Part shown: piece after piece, positions 14,044 through 23,259 of the stretch
Layout: every line of letters starts with the position of its first letter
Position numbering within the stretch: the stretch's first letter is position 1
Origin: an uncultured bacterium
GTDB taxonomy: Bacteria; Patescibacteriota; Gracilibacteria; UBA4473
Length of the DNA stretch: 33,883 nt
Reading direction: 5' to 3'
NCBI GenBank assembly: GCA_947311285.1
Contig: CAMZKS010000101.1
Span: 1-33,883 of the forward strand
Notes under the pieces: generated by a model
The model's database searches: none
Told to the model about the DNA's origin: nothing
What the model saw: the letters and a program-made list of their open reading frames with translations, nothing else
Program-made: the position numbers and the translations under genes

Positions 14044-15240
14044 TTACTTAAGGATTTTAGTAATAACTCCCGCACCTACGGTTCGTCCTCCTTCTCGGAT
14101 CGCGAATCGAGTACCTGCGTTTAGGGCAATAGCTTTTCCAAGTAAAACCTTGAATTTAGCATTGTCACCAGGCATTACCATTTCAACTCCGTCTGGAAGA
14201 ATAATTTCTCCAGTAACATCCGTAGTACGGATAAAGAATTGAGGTTTGTAACCTTTGAAGAAAGGTGTGTGACGACCTCCCTCTTCTTTTTTAAGAACAT
14301 ATACTTCGGCTTCTGCCTCAGTATGAGGTGTTATGGTACCCGGTTTAGCCATAACTTGACCACGTTCGATATCATCTCGTTCAATCCCTCGCAACAGAAG
14401 TCCAGCATTATCGCCAGCTTCACCACGCTCTAATTGTTTTCGTAACATTTCTACTCCGGTAACGGTTGTTTTCATCGTGTCTTTAAGTCCTACGATTTCA
14501 ATTGTGTCACCAACGTTAATTGAACCTTGTTCGATTCGGCCAGTGGCAACTGTACCTCGACCCTTAATTGAGAATACATCTTCAACTGGCATTAAGAAGT
14601 CCTTATCTGTTTCTCGTTTTGGTTCAGGAATTTCAGAATCAAGCGCATTAAGAAGGTCTAACACTTTGTCACCCCATTCACCACTTGGATCTTCAAGGGC
14701 TTTAAGTGCTGAACCATGAATAATAACCGCATTGTCACCATCGTAATCTCGTTTTGATAGTTCCTCTCGGATTTCCATTTCAACAAGCTCAATCATTTCT
14801 GCGTCGTCCACCATGTCACATTTGTTCAAGAACACTACGATCTTGTCTACACCAACTTGTTTGGCTAAAAGGATATGTTCTTTGGTTTGTGGCATCGGAC
14901 CATCGGTAGCGGCACAAACAAGGATGGCTCCGTCCATTTGAGCGGCACCAGTAATCATGTTTTTTACGTAATCGGCATGACCAGGACAATCCACATGTGC
15001 GTAATGTCGTGCGTCCGTTTCGTATTCTTGATGAGAAGTAGAGATAGTAATACCTCGTGCTTTTTCTTCTGGAGCGTTGTCGATTTGGTCGAAAGCTACA
15101 GACTTGTTGCCATCGAGTGATCCGTAACGGTCATGTGCTACGGCCGTAATTGCTGCTGTAAGCGTTGTTTTACCATGATCGACGTGACCAATGGTTCCCA
15201 CATTTACATGGGGCTTGTTTCGTTCAAATTTTGCTGTCAT
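14044..15240 (-). CDS. tuf: Translation elongation factor Tu
   Basis: The 398-residue protein is a canonical EF-Tu. It has the G1 P-loop GHVDHGKT, an effector region with RGITIS, G3 DCPGHADY, G4 NKCD, and domains II and III with GRGTVATGRIEQG and VMPGDNAKF. It delivers aminoacyl-tRNA to the ribosome. It stands alone: fusA, rpsG and rpsL are not upstream, and the gene is separated from the S10 cluster by an opposite-strand gene. A strong promoter with a leader of about 53 bases precedes it. Confidence 0.98.
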   Translation of the reverse strand: MTAKFERNKPHVNVGTIGHVDHGKTTLTAAITAVAHDRYGSLDGNKSVAFDQIDNAPEEKARGITISTSHQEYETDARHYAHVDCPGHADYVKNMITGAAQMDGAILVCAATDGPMPQTKEHILLAKQVGVDKIVVFLNKCDMVDDAEMIELVEMEIREELSKRDYDGDNAVIIHGSALKALEDPSGEWGDKVLDLLNALDSEIPEPKRETDKDFLMPVEDVFSIKGRGTVATGRIEQGSINVGDTIEIVGLKDTMKTTVTGVEMLRKQLERGEAGDNAGLLLRGIERDDIERGQVMAKPGTITPHTEAEAEVYVLKKEEGGRHTPFFKGYKPQFFIRTTDVTGEIILPDGVEMVMPGDNAKFKVLLGKAIALNAGTRFAIREGGRTVGAGVITKILK

Positions 15241-15299
15241 CGTAAGATGTGGGTTAGAAAGTAGAAAATTTGGGGTTCAAAATTGATTTTACCTCCACG

Positions 15300-15327
15300 A
15301 TACTAGAAACCAAGAATTTTTTGTCAA
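15300..15327 (-). promoter_or_regulatory. Promoter of tuf
   Basis: On the minus strand, TTGACA (15327-15322) and TAGTAT (15305-15300) are 16 bases apart. The same TTGACA-16-TAGTAT arrangement precedes the bL25 gene. The predicted leader is about 53 bases. Confidence 0.65.
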
Positions 15328-15335
15328 AATTTTTT

Positions 15336-15380
15336 ATTAAGACTCTATTCTCATTTATAGATAATATTTTGAGTCTTATT
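15336..15380. other. Inverted repeat downstream of guaA
   Basis: AAGACTC (15339-15345) pairs with GAGTCTT (15371-15377) across a 25-base AT-rich loop. It lies just after the guaA stop and upstream of the tuf promoter. No T-tract follows on either strand, so termination here is uncertain. Confidence 0.3.
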
Positions 15381-15403
15381 AGGATCGCACTGATTACTAC
15401 TAC

Positions 15404-17218
15404 TTACTCCCACTCAATGGTCCCAGGTGGTTTACTGGTTACGTCTAAGAATACCGCGCTAATAGATTTATCCTTTAAAATTTGGGTGGAAACTTCATTA
15501 AGGAATGCCCAAGAAAGCTTCCCAACAGTGGCACTCATAGCATCAATCGAATCAATTGGTCGCAGAATAATAGATTCCTTTCCGGTGTTATTAAAACTAA
15601 GAGGGGCTAGTACCACAGGGAATTGCCAGACATCATTATAGACTCCCATTTTATGCATAGTTGTGGTTACGATGTGGTCGGCTCGTTGTAGACGCTCGAC
15701 TCGCTCATTGTTAACATCAGACTGAATTACTTTAGTGCTATTCACTCTACCGATGTAGTTATGACCTAGGATTTTTACACATCGATTAATATCAGTGTAA
15801 TGATTAATCAACTTGGTTGCCAAGACTTCAAGCGCGCCTAAGTCGGTTTCATCTACGGTAATTAAGCCCGGATGCTTGTAGGTTCTAAAGTCACCCTGAA
15901 CGCCCACTGATTTAAGCGGTAAAATCTCAAACGGTTTTTTGTTTCGTTGTAATTTAAAAGCATTGACGTCTTGCTCAAAAATGTCTTCGGTCGTTTTTTT
16001 GGCGCATAAAATACGCACGCCTAGTCCTGGACCAGGGAAAGGATGTCGCCATACGAGCTCATGTGGGAGTCCCATTAGCTCCCCTAAGGCGCGAACTTCA
16101 TCTTTATATAAATCAGCTAACGGTTCAATAACCAAGCCAGCATCAATCATTTTTTGAATTTCTGGTACTCGATTGTGATGGGTTTTAATAGTGTCGGCAT
16201 TTTTGGTGCCGCCCGTTTCAATGGTGTCAGGGTAAATAGTCCCTTGAGCCAATACGGTGTTTTTGTCTAAATCGTTATGGGCAAAGAACGCTTTTTGTAC
16301 ATCTATAAAAGTGTTTCCAATAATTTTTCTTTTTTCTTCTGGATTATGAACGCCTTTTAGGTTGCCAATAAATCGATCGGCTTCATCCATTACCGTTAGT
16401 TTTGTACCAATAGCCTTAATAGCCTTTTCTACATATTCTCGCTCGCCTTGCCGCAGCAATCCGTTATCGACAAATAAACCTTGTACTCGCTCTGGCCCAA
16501 GAACCTTGCTTAGTAAGGCAAAGGCGACGGTGGAATCTACGCCGCCAGAGACAAAAAGAACAATATTACGATCGCCGACTTCGGCCTTAAGCTTGGCTTG
16601 GTGTTCTTCATAGAACTTCTCAATCGTCCAATCACGACTGACCACGCAAATATCTAAAAAGTTTTTCAATAACTGGTTTCCATGTTCGGAATGTGTTACT
16701 TCTGGATGAAATTGAATACCAAATAATTTCTTTTCTGGATGCCAAGCGGCGGCGTTCATACATAAAGAAGTGTCTCCGCAGCCTTTAAATCCATTGCCCA
16801 TAGTTTCGACTTCATCACCGTGGCTCATCCAAAAAGGAGAGGTTGTGGGAATATTTTTAAATAACGGACACTTGTTGTCGTGTGTTAAATCTGCTCGACC
16901 AAACTCTTTGCCTTTTTCATGTCCAGGAACTACTTTCCCCCCTAGCGATTGATTCATGTATTGGTGACCGTAGCAAATACCTAGTACGGGCTTGCCCAAG
17001 TTGAATATTTTAGGATCACAATGAGCACTACCCTCGTCGTAGACACTTTGTGGGCCTCCAGAGAGAATAATTCCCTTGATGTTTTTGCTTTCAAGAAAAG
17101 CTAAATCAACTTCGTCAGGCTGGTGAATTTCAGCTAACACTTGTTCACGCCTAATTCGGCTGGCGATTAAATGTGCGTACTGGCCACCAAAGTCGAGAAT
17201 AACAATCTTTTCGTACAT
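15404..17218 (-). CDS. guaA: GMP synthase, long eukaryote-like form
   Basis: The 604-residue protein aminates XMP to GMP with glutamine and ATP. A class I glutamine amidotransferase domain (about 1-195) has nucleophile C82 in GICYGHQ and H171/E173 in FHPE. The ATP-pyrophosphatase domain (about 200-400) has the P-loop SGGVDST at 224-230 and HPFPGPGLGVR. The dimerisation region is about 80 residues longer than in typical 510-525-residue bacterial enzymes. It contains two related halves, one around LPLKSVGVQGDFR and one ending DVTSKPPGTIEWE, as in the human enzyme. All catalytic motifs are intact. Confidence 0.96.
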   Translation of the reverse strand: MYEKIVILDFGGQYAHLIASRIRREQVLAEIHQPDEVDLAFLESKNIKGIILSGGPQSVYDEGSAHCDPKIFNLGKPVLGICYGHQYMNQSLGGKVVPGHEKGKEFGRADLTHDNKCPLFKNIPTTSPFWMSHGDEVETMGNGFKGCGDTSLCMNAAAWHPEKKLFGIQFHPEVTHSEHGNQLLKNFLDICVVSRDWTIEKFYEEHQAKLKAEVGDRNIVLFVSGGVDSTVAFALLSKVLGPERVQGLFVDNGLLRQGEREYVEKAIKAIGTKLTVMDEADRFIGNLKGVHNPEEKRKIIGNTFIDVQKAFFAHNDLDKNTVLAQGTIYPDTIETGGTKNADTIKTHHNRVPEIQKMIDAGLVIEPLADLYKDEVRALGELMGLPHELVWRHPFPGPGLGVRILCAKKTTEDIFEQDVNAFKLQRNKKPFEILPLKSVGVQGDFRTYKHPGLITVDETDLGALEVLATKLINHYTDINRCVKILGHNYIGRVNSTKVIQSDVNNERVERLQRADHIVTTTMHKMGVYNDVWQFPVVLAPLSFNNTGKESIILRPIDSIDAMSATVGKLSWAFLNEVSTQILKDKSISAVFLDVTSKPPGTIEWE

Positions 17219-17297
17219 GAATTAAGGTTAGCGATTTTTAATTTTTTTGAAAGATCGGCTTTGATGATTTAAGGATGAACCTTATAAATTAAAGAGT

Positions 17298-18299
17298 TTA
17301 ATTAAATGTTAATCGAAAATCGTCGCCTATTTTGCACCATTGTTGTAATTTAAACTGAGCTAGATCTACGTTTTTTACGAAACTGGGTTTGGCAGTATTG
17401 CCACAAATTATTGGTGCGGTGAAAATTTCAATTTGATTTGCGAGACCGGTCTTGATTAACGCTGTATTCAGTGTGCCGCCGCATTCAGTTAAAATTGAGG
17501 CTAAGTTTTGCTGTTGGCAGTAAGAAACTAAATCTTCTAGTTTCTGAACAAAGTGTACTTTTCTGTTGGTGACAGAAAATAGCCGAGCCGTGCTAGGAAT
17601 TTCTCTACTACCAATAACAATAACGTCTGGCGCAGAAACAGGGTGTAATAAGTTGTTTGCATGACGAACGTCAAATAAGGGGTTATCTTCCAATACGGTT
17701 TGGGTGCTAGTGAGGATGGCTTGATGCGTAGCTCTTAAATTATGAACTTTTTTTTGAGTGAGAGCTCCTGTGATTTTTCTGTTTCCACTTTCATACATTA
17801 TTTGTGCAGGAGTAATTTTTCCGTCCAAGCTTTGCGCTATTTTTAAGGTTGAAAATGGTTCTTTTTGTGTAATCCAGGTTTTAAACCAAGGGTTTAGTAA
17901 TTCGTGATGCTTAGTTTTTAGCACACTTACTTTAATGCCAGCGGCTTCAAGTTGATTAATGCCTTGTGCTGGAAAGTGAGGATCAAGTGAGCCGATAACC
18001 ACCCTCTCAGGCTTAACTTTTAAAAGTAAGTCTGTGCAAGCCGGCGTTTTTTTACCAATACCTTTAACGCACGGCTCAAGCGTGATATAAATAGTGGCTG
18101 TTTTTAAATCTGAATTTGTTAGGCCTTTCAAAGCGTTGACTTCTGCATGAGCCTCACCAAAAAATTTGTGAGCACCAGTGGCAACGATCTCGTTTTCTAT
18201 CATCACGACACAGCCCACTCGGGGATTGCTTTTGGTGTTATGTGGATTGATCGCTGCGGCGGATTTGGCTGCGATATCCATTAATTCTAAATCATTCAT
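17298..18299 (-). CDS. ribD: Riboflavin biosynthesis deaminase/reductase
   Basis: The 333-residue bifunctional protein carries out steps two and three of riboflavin synthesis. The N-terminal deaminase (about 1-145) has zinc ligands H51-A-E53 and P-C77 with C88 (EPCVKGIGKKTPAC). The C-terminal reductase (about 150-333) has TLKIAQSLDGKI, a TVLEDNP segment and LTECGGTLNTALI. It starts two bases after the stop of the penicillin-binding protein gene and so is in its operon. The downstream enzyme riboflavin synthase is encoded 5 kb away on the other strand. ribBA and ribH are not in the window. Confidence 0.95.
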   Translation of the reverse strand: MNDLELMDIAAKSAAAINPHNTKSNPRVGCVVMIENEIVATGAHKFFGEAHAEVNALKGLTNSDLKTATIYITLEPCVKGIGKKTPACTDLLLKVKPERVVIGSLDPHFPAQGINQLEAAGIKVSVLKTKHHELLNPWFKTWITQKEPFSTLKIAQSLDGKITPAQIMYESGNRKITGALTQKKVHNLRATHQAILTSTQTVLEDNPLFDVRHANNLLHPVSAPDVIVIGSREIPSTARLFSVTNRKVHFVQKLEDLVSYCQQQNLASILTECGGTLNTALIKTGLANQIEIFTAPIICGNTAKPSFVKNVDLAQFKLQQWCKIGDDFRLTFN

Positions 18300-18301
18300 G
18301 A

Positions 18302-21300
18302 TTAGTATTGAATACTATCAGAATCGACTTTTTTGAAATCAGCTTCGCCTTTAGCCTTTGTATAAAGCTGAATATCAACTTCACCACGAAGACTTAATGA
18401 GGGTACAAATATGTATTTAAATTTGTTTATGTTCGTCCAAGTTTCTTGATATAAAATATTTTCCGGTTGTGAAACGATTACTTGAGCGGCCTCAATTTCG
18501 GCAAAATTTGGAAGTGCAAACTCGAGTGATAGCGTCCGAAAGTTCTTATTTATTTCACTAATATGTGGAGTATCAACTTCTGAAAATGTTTCTCGGCTAA
18601 CGGTAATTGGGATTGATTTTTCAGATTTTAGTCCTGCCTTGTTTTCAGCTTTAATGGTTAGTGTATGACGCCCCATTCTTTCTGGGACGACGAAGTTTAT
18701 GACATACGGTTTTGTATCTTTAAAGCCAAGACTCTGGTCGTCGAGTAAGAATTCAACGGTATCAATGGCAGAGCTTGCAATTTGAGCTACTACTTGTGCG
18801 TTTGCGTTGATGGAAAAGGCTTGATTGGCTCGTGGACCAAGGAAGATTATATCCGGTGCGCCGTTATAGCTGACCCCACTACTAGAAGACGTATTGCTGA
18901 TATTTGTGGTAGTTTGTCTTGCAACCGTAACTTCCACCGTTGCGACCGCCGAGCGAAAATCACGACTGGCGGCAACGGCTTTTATTTCGTGTGTAGTGCC
19001 TAGACGTGAGCTACTTGGAACGCTGAATTTGCCAACAAACGGTGCGCGCACGGCCGTGTAAATCAAGCGGTCGTCCCAAAAGTAAGAAACTTCGGTAATA
19101 TCGGTATTACGACTAAAGTTGACTTCAACTTCAACGCGTCCGGGGCTAATGCTTTTGGTTGGTTTGATAATTTTAAAATTAAAATCACCGAAAGATTGAG
19201 GGGTTCCAGCACTTATTATTTGTGTCCAATCGGCTTTTGTGCCCGTAAGTTTTGCTTGGTTTTCTAGTTCGCGCCAGCGACGTTGTAGCTTAACGGGTAA
19301 ATCGGCTAAGAACTCAACAGGCACTTGCCAGTTAGTATCTGTTTTTATTGTATTTTCTGGGTCTTCAGCTTTTTCGGGGTCCATAATAGCTCCCAGAGAA
19401 TTCATAAAAATTGGATGATTTTTAATCCACTCTAATACAGGTTCTCTCCAATTTGCATCTTTTTTTAAAGGTTTGAGTGGTAGGTAATTAATTTTACGAA
19501 CGGCAAATTGGGGCGTTTCATCCGTGGCATCCTCACCGGTGAAAATATTGATACTTTTAACTTCAACCTCCGTATCAAACTCAGTCGGTAAAGCGTAGTT
19601 TGGAAAGACCTCCGTCACTCGTAAATGCTCTGGGGTAATGTTGGTGGCTCGTTTGCCTGTTAAGCGATTGACTTCAACCGCAGTGAGAGGTGTCGGCTCC
19701 GTGTATTTCTTTTCTGGATTAGCTCCATTATGGATTAATATTTGATGGGCGTTATCCATAAAATTTTTCCAAACAGGGGCTGCTACGGTTAAGCCTGTAG
19801 CACCAGATTTCATGGGTTTTCCTCGATTATTTCCCACCCAAACTCCAGCTACTAAATGAGGGGTAAAGCCAATGGTCCAAGAGTCTCCAGGTACAGCCGT
19901 GAACTTTCGGTTTGAGTCTGATTCGCTTTCTTGGGCATTAAAGGTCGGATTAGGAATTACTCGATTTGAAGTTCCTGTTTTTGCACCACTATTAAACTCT
20001 GGAGCCAGTTCTAAAAAAGTGTTCCACGCAAATCCATCAGTGACAGGACGACTTGTTTCATCGGTTAAAATGTTTCGCACCAAGGCGGCAATCTGAGAGT
20101 CTATTCCTTTGTGTTTATTTGCTTTTGGATCGATTTTTTCTAATACCTGCCCAGACGCATTTCTGATTTCTAAAATAGAGACAGGGTCGTTAATAGTTCC
20201 ATCACCCGCAAAAGCTTGGAAAGAGGCTATGTGGGCTAAGGGTTGAACCTCAGCCACTCCAACGCCAATAGCGACACCATGAGTGTCAGCGTTGCCTTCA
20301 TAAGGGATGTTAAGTTGATCTGCCACCTCAAGCACCTTTTTAGCGGTGGCTAATACCGCCAGCTTAATAGACGGAATATTCAGGCTTTGATTCAGTGATG
20401 CACGTGCTGAAACTGGGCCTTGGAATTTTTCATTAAAGTTGTTTGGAGTATAGCCTGCCCCGAAGTTTGTTTTAACGTCAAACAATACGGTGGCTGGTGA
20501 ATACCCGGCCATGAAGGCTGCGGCATAAACGAGGGGCTTAAAGCTGGATCCCGGTTGTCGGCGAGAAGTTAAAACGTCCACTTGTCCGTCAGTTTCTGTG
20601 TCAAACCAATCTTTCCCTCCTACGTAGGCTAAAATTTCACCGTTATCAGGGTTAATGGCAGCCATGGCTACATTTTCGGCACCATAAATATTTTCGTATC
20701 CTTCGGTTTTAATTTTGATAGTTGATTCGGCTTGAGCTTGAAGTTCTGGGTCAAGAGTTGTGTAAATTCGCAAACCACCTTGGCTTAAGAACTCTTGTCC
20801 ATATTTAGCTTCTACCTGTTCACGTACATAAAATACAAAGTGTGGAGCTATAATATCTGTTACGCCACGCCTAAATTCAATATTATTAGCCTCACTCCAA
20901 GCGTGATAAAACTGATCGGCACTTATTATTTTTAAATCAAGCATTCGCTGTAGAACCAAGTCTTTTCGGCCTTTTTTATACACTTTTAATTTCCCTGCAT
21001 TTTCATCTTTATCACTTAATTCCTCCGCTACAGAATCGCTGTTAGTAATTTCTGTTGGCAGAGAGCCAGGTGTCTCGGCAGCGCGAGCTTCGGCCTCAGT
21101 GCTGTAATTTTCATACTCGTAAAACCCCATTAATAGGTCTCGATTAGAACCGTAAGGACTAAATCTGGTTGGGGCTGCGGGAATGCTGGCTAAGATACTA
21201 GCTTCAGCAATAGTTAGATCTCGAGCGGATTTCCCAAAATAGGTTCGGGCTGCGGCTTCAATTCCAAAAGCATTATTGCCGTAAGGAATTTTATTTAAAT

Positions 21301-21883
21301 AGAGTTCTAAAATTTCATCTTTACTGTAGTGCCATTCAAGTTTTACCGAGAGTAATAGTTCTTTGAATTTACGAGTATAGGATCGTTCAGAACTTAAAAA
21401 TACTTGTTTCGCGAGTTGTTGAGTAATAGTGGATCCACCTCGTTTAGATCCAATTCCAAAGGCTTCGTGCAAAAACACTTTTATTAAGGCAGGAGCATCA
21501 AATCCAAAGTGGTTGTAAAACTGATCATCTTCAATGGCCATAGTAGCCTTTGGTACCCACGGTGAAATTTCTTTTAAAGAGATATAATCGCGATTTTCGT
21601 CACCATGAATAACATACAAAATATGTTCTTCTTGTTTAGCACCGGGCAGCAATGCACCTCGATCGTATATAATCGTTGATTCCGAAAATTTGAGTTCAGC
21701 GGCATCTTTTACATCTGGCAGGAAAATGGCCCCATAAACAAATAAGAAAACAGTAAAAGCAATGCCCAAGAACAAAAAACGCTTGGTCCATTTGAATTTT
21801 TTAACAAGCTTCGGTTTGTCGGTCTGCCAGAATTTGAATTTAGACCAAAGGCTTTGCCGGCGACGAAACTTATTTATACGCAT
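18302..21883 (-). CDS. Class A penicillin-binding protein (PBP1A type) with Ig-like C-terminal extension
   Basis: This 1193-residue bifunctional peptidoglycan synthase has a basic cytoplasmic tail and a membrane anchor (about 35-55). Its GT51 glycosyltransferase (about 70-245) has catalytic E118 in AIEDDQFYNHFG and RGGSTITQQLAKQ. The transpeptidase (about 400-710) has S446-x-x-K449, S500-L-N and K635-T-G. About 480 further residues follow. They include at least two beta-sandwich, Ig-like modules (about 905-1000 and 1015-1105) and a Ser/Thr/Asn linker, giving a total length well above the usual 650-900. It is cotranscribed with ribD and divergent from rpe. Confidence 0.95.
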   Translation of the reverse strand: MRINKFRRRQSLWSKFKFWQTDKPKLVKKFKWTKRFLFLGIAFTVFLFVYGAIFLPDVKDAAELKFSESTIIYDRGALLPGAKQEEHILYVIHGDENRDYISLKEISPWVPKATMAIEDDQFYNHFGFDAPALIKVFLHEAFGIGSKRGGSTITQQLAKQVFLSSERSYTRKFKELLLSVKLEWHYSKDEILELYLNKIPYGNNAFGIEAAARTYFGKSARDLTIAEASILASIPAAPTRFSPYGSNRDLLMGFYEYENYSTEAEARAAETPGSLPTEITNSDSVAEELSDKDENAGKLKVYKKGRKDLVLQRMLDLKIISADQFYHAWSEANNIEFRRGVTDIIAPHFVFYVREQVEAKYGQEFLSQGGLRIYTTLDPELQAQAESTIKIKTEGYENIYGAENVAMAAINPDNGEILAYVGGKDWFDTETDGQVDVLTSRRQPGSSFKPLVYAAAFMAGYSPATVLFDVKTNFGAGYTPNNFNEKFQGPVSARASLNQSLNIPSIKLAVLATAKKVLEVADQLNIPYEGNADTHGVAIGVGVAEVQPLAHIASFQAFAGDGTINDPVSILEIRNASGQVLEKIDPKANKHKGIDSQIAALVRNILTDETSRPVTDGFAWNTFLELAPEFNSGAKTGTSNRVIPNPTFNAQESESDSNRKFTAVPGDSWTIGFTPHLVAGVWVGNNRGKPMKSGATGLTVAAPVWKNFMDNAHQILIHNGANPEKKYTEPTPLTAVEVNRLTGKRATNITPEHLRVTEVFPNYALPTEFDTEVEVKSINIFTGEDATDETPQFAVRKINYLPLKPLKKDANWREPVLEWIKNHPIFMNSLGAIMDPEKAEDPENTIKTDTNWQVPVEFLADLPVKLQRRWRELENQAKLTGTKADWTQIISAGTPQSFGDFNFKIIKPTKSISPGRVEVEVNFSRNTDITEVSYFWDDRLIYTAVRAPFVGKFSVPSSSRLGTTHEIKAVAASRDFRSAVATVEVTVARQTTTNISNTSSSSGVSYNGAPDIIFLGPRANQAFSINANAQVVAQIASSAIDTVEFLLDDQSLGFKDTKPYVINFVVPERMGRHTLTIKAENKAGLKSEKSIPITVSRETFSEVDTPHISEINKNFRTLSLEFALPNFAEIEAAQVIVSQPENILYQETWTNINKFKYIFVPSLSLRGEVDIQLYTKAKGEADFKKVDSDSIQY

Positions 21884-21899
21884 GCATAGAAAGGTTTAC

Positions 21900-21920
21900 T
21901 TGAATTTTGTGGGAATTCAA
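21900..21920. promoter_or_regulatory. Palindrome in the divergent PBP/rpe intergenic region
   Basis: TTGAATT / AATTCAA is a perfect seven-base inverted repeat around a TTGTGGG spacer, 16 bases upstream of the PBP start codon. It could be an operator or a leader hairpin. I see no confident promoter hexamer pair next to it. Confidence 0.3.
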
Positions 21921-22003
21921 CTTTGCCTAACGTGTTTATCTCTGATTTTGTGACTTTTAAGCTTCGATTGAAACCTCTTTAAATTTGTTTAAGGTAGGCC
22001 TTG

Positions 22004-22639
22004 ATGAAAATATCACCCTCAATTCTCGATGCTAATTTTGGTGCTTTGCAATCAGATTTAGAGTCCATTAAAATGGCAGACCGTATTCACTTAGATGTGA
22101 TGGACGGCCAATATGTACCGAATTTAAGCTTCGGTCCACCCGTATTAAAAAATCTAGAATACCCAGTGGAATATGAAGTGCATTTAATGGCGAACAATCC
22201 AGAACGATTTATTGATTTGTTCTGCGATATGGGTGTGATGACATTTACGTTTCATATTGAAACAGTAGATGAGGCTAAAGCTTTAGAGCTTTTTAAAGAG
22301 ATTAAAAGTCGAGGTGTAAAAGCGGGGATTTGTATTGATGGTGCGACGAGTCCAGAGGCCTTAAGCAGTAAAATTTTAGCTGAGGCAGATCAAATTCTAG
22401 TGATGTCTGTTCAGGCTGGGTTTGGCGGACAACGTTTTATGACGGAATCGGTCAATAAAATTAAATCACTAAGAGCTAGGGGCTTTGCCGGCGAGATTGA
22501 AGTTGATGGCGGTGTTAATTTAGACAACGTTAAAAGCTTGGCGGATGCCGGTGCAGATATTGTGGTGGTTGGAAGCGCTTTGATGAGGCAAGCAACCGAG
22601 GTGCGAGGCGAAGTTATTAAGCTATTTCAACAAGCTTGA
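22004..22639 (+). CDS. rpe: Ribulose-phosphate 3-epimerase
   Basis: The 211-residue TIM-barrel enzyme interconverts ribulose-5-phosphate and xylulose-5-phosphate. Visible signatures are ISPSILDANFGAL, the metal-site segment IHLDVMDGQYVPNLSFGP, the later VHLM, the flexible loop VQAGFGGQRF, and EVDGGVNLDN with VVVGSALM for phosphate binding. I start at the ATG at 22004, since a TTG three bases earlier adds nothing. AAGG about ten bases upstream is a weak ribosome-binding site. It opens a + strand run through the M50 protease. Confidence 0.95.
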   Translation: MKISPSILDANFGALQSDLESIKMADRIHLDVMDGQYVPNLSFGPPVLKNLEYPVEYEVHLMANNPERFIDLFCDMGVMTFTFHIETVDEAKALELFKEIKSRGVKAGICIDGATSPEALSSKILAEADQILVMSVQAGFGGQRFMTESVNKIKSLRARGFAGEIEVDGGVNLDNVKSLADAGADIVVVGSALMRQATEVRGEVIKLFQQA

Positions 22640-22684
22640 TTCTTAAATTTCAAATACCTACCTTATTAATAAATATAAAAGACT

Positions 22685-23257
22685 ATGACCAAAAAACTTA
22701 TAATCGTATGCGGGCATCCAGAAGAAGAGAGTTTAGCCGGTGCAAATGCGAAGGCCTTAGAAAAGGCGGCAAAGGCCCAAGAAGTTGAGGTTGAGCAAAT
22801 GAGAACTACTGATTTTCCGTGGATAGAGTGTGATCCGGCTAGAAACCCTGATAAGGCCCCAAAAGAATTTTGTGCCGTATCAGAAAAGCTTGCTCAAGCT
22901 GAATTTGTGGCGTTTGTCGTCCCTTTTTGGAATTTTGGAGTAACACCAACGTTATCAAATTTTCTATTAGGAATTTGTAAGCCAGGAATATTTTTCAACT
23001 TTAAATCAGGCGGTGGGCTTGAAAAATTACTTAAGACAGAAAAAGTGATTGTAGTCTGGACGAGTGGTGGCCCTGCGTGGGTGTATAAATACCTAATAGG
23101 GAACCCTTTGTATTCGCAGGTGAAAAGTTTATTTAAATTTTGTGGGGCGAAGAGAGTACAACAATTATCACTCGGAAATATTCACGGAAGTGGTTCAGAC
23201 AAAGAAAAAGCGAGTATTGCACAGTTTCTGAGAAAACTTGAGAATTATAAATTTTAA
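22685..23257 (+). CDS. Flavodoxin-2-fold NAD(P)H-dependent oxidoreductase
   Basis: The 190-residue protein fits the NQO1/MdaB/AzoR family (Flavodoxin_2). The flavin-binding N-terminus is KLIIVCGHPEEESLAG, and the substrate-loop region is FVVPFWNFGVTPTLSNFLLGICKPG. The phosphate/FMN loop is VIVVWTSGGPA, followed by NPLYSQVKSLFKFCGAK. Relatives reduce quinones or azo compounds by two electrons using FMN or FAD. It lies two bases upstream of riboflavin synthase, so its probable cofactor and a cofactor biosynthesis step are in one operon. Confidence 0.82.
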   Translation: MTKKLIIVCGHPEEESLAGANAKALEKAAKAQEVEVEQMRTTDFPWIECDPARNPDKAPKEFCAVSEKLAQAEFVAFVVPFWNFGVTPTLSNFLLGICKPGIFFNFKSGGGLEKLLKTEKVIVVWTSGGPAWVYKYLIGNPLYSQVKSLFKFCGAKRVQQLSLGNIHGSGSDKEKASIAQFLRKLENYKF

Positions 23258-23259
23258 AA

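Noticed and set aside
15336..15380. Rho-independent terminator for guaA
   Set aside because: The arms are good, but the loop is 25 bases and no T-tract follows on the minus strand, so it is listed only as an inverted repeat.
15270..15641. 123-codon + strand open frame at the guaA end
   Set aside because: Most of it is antisense to the conserved guaA C-terminus, and the rest covers the tuf promoter region.
21884..22003. FMN riboswitch controlling the riboflavin genes
   Set aside because: No six-helix RFN-type conserved core is visible upstream of rpe, the PBP-ribD operon or the ribE operon; the gaps are also too short or AT-rich.
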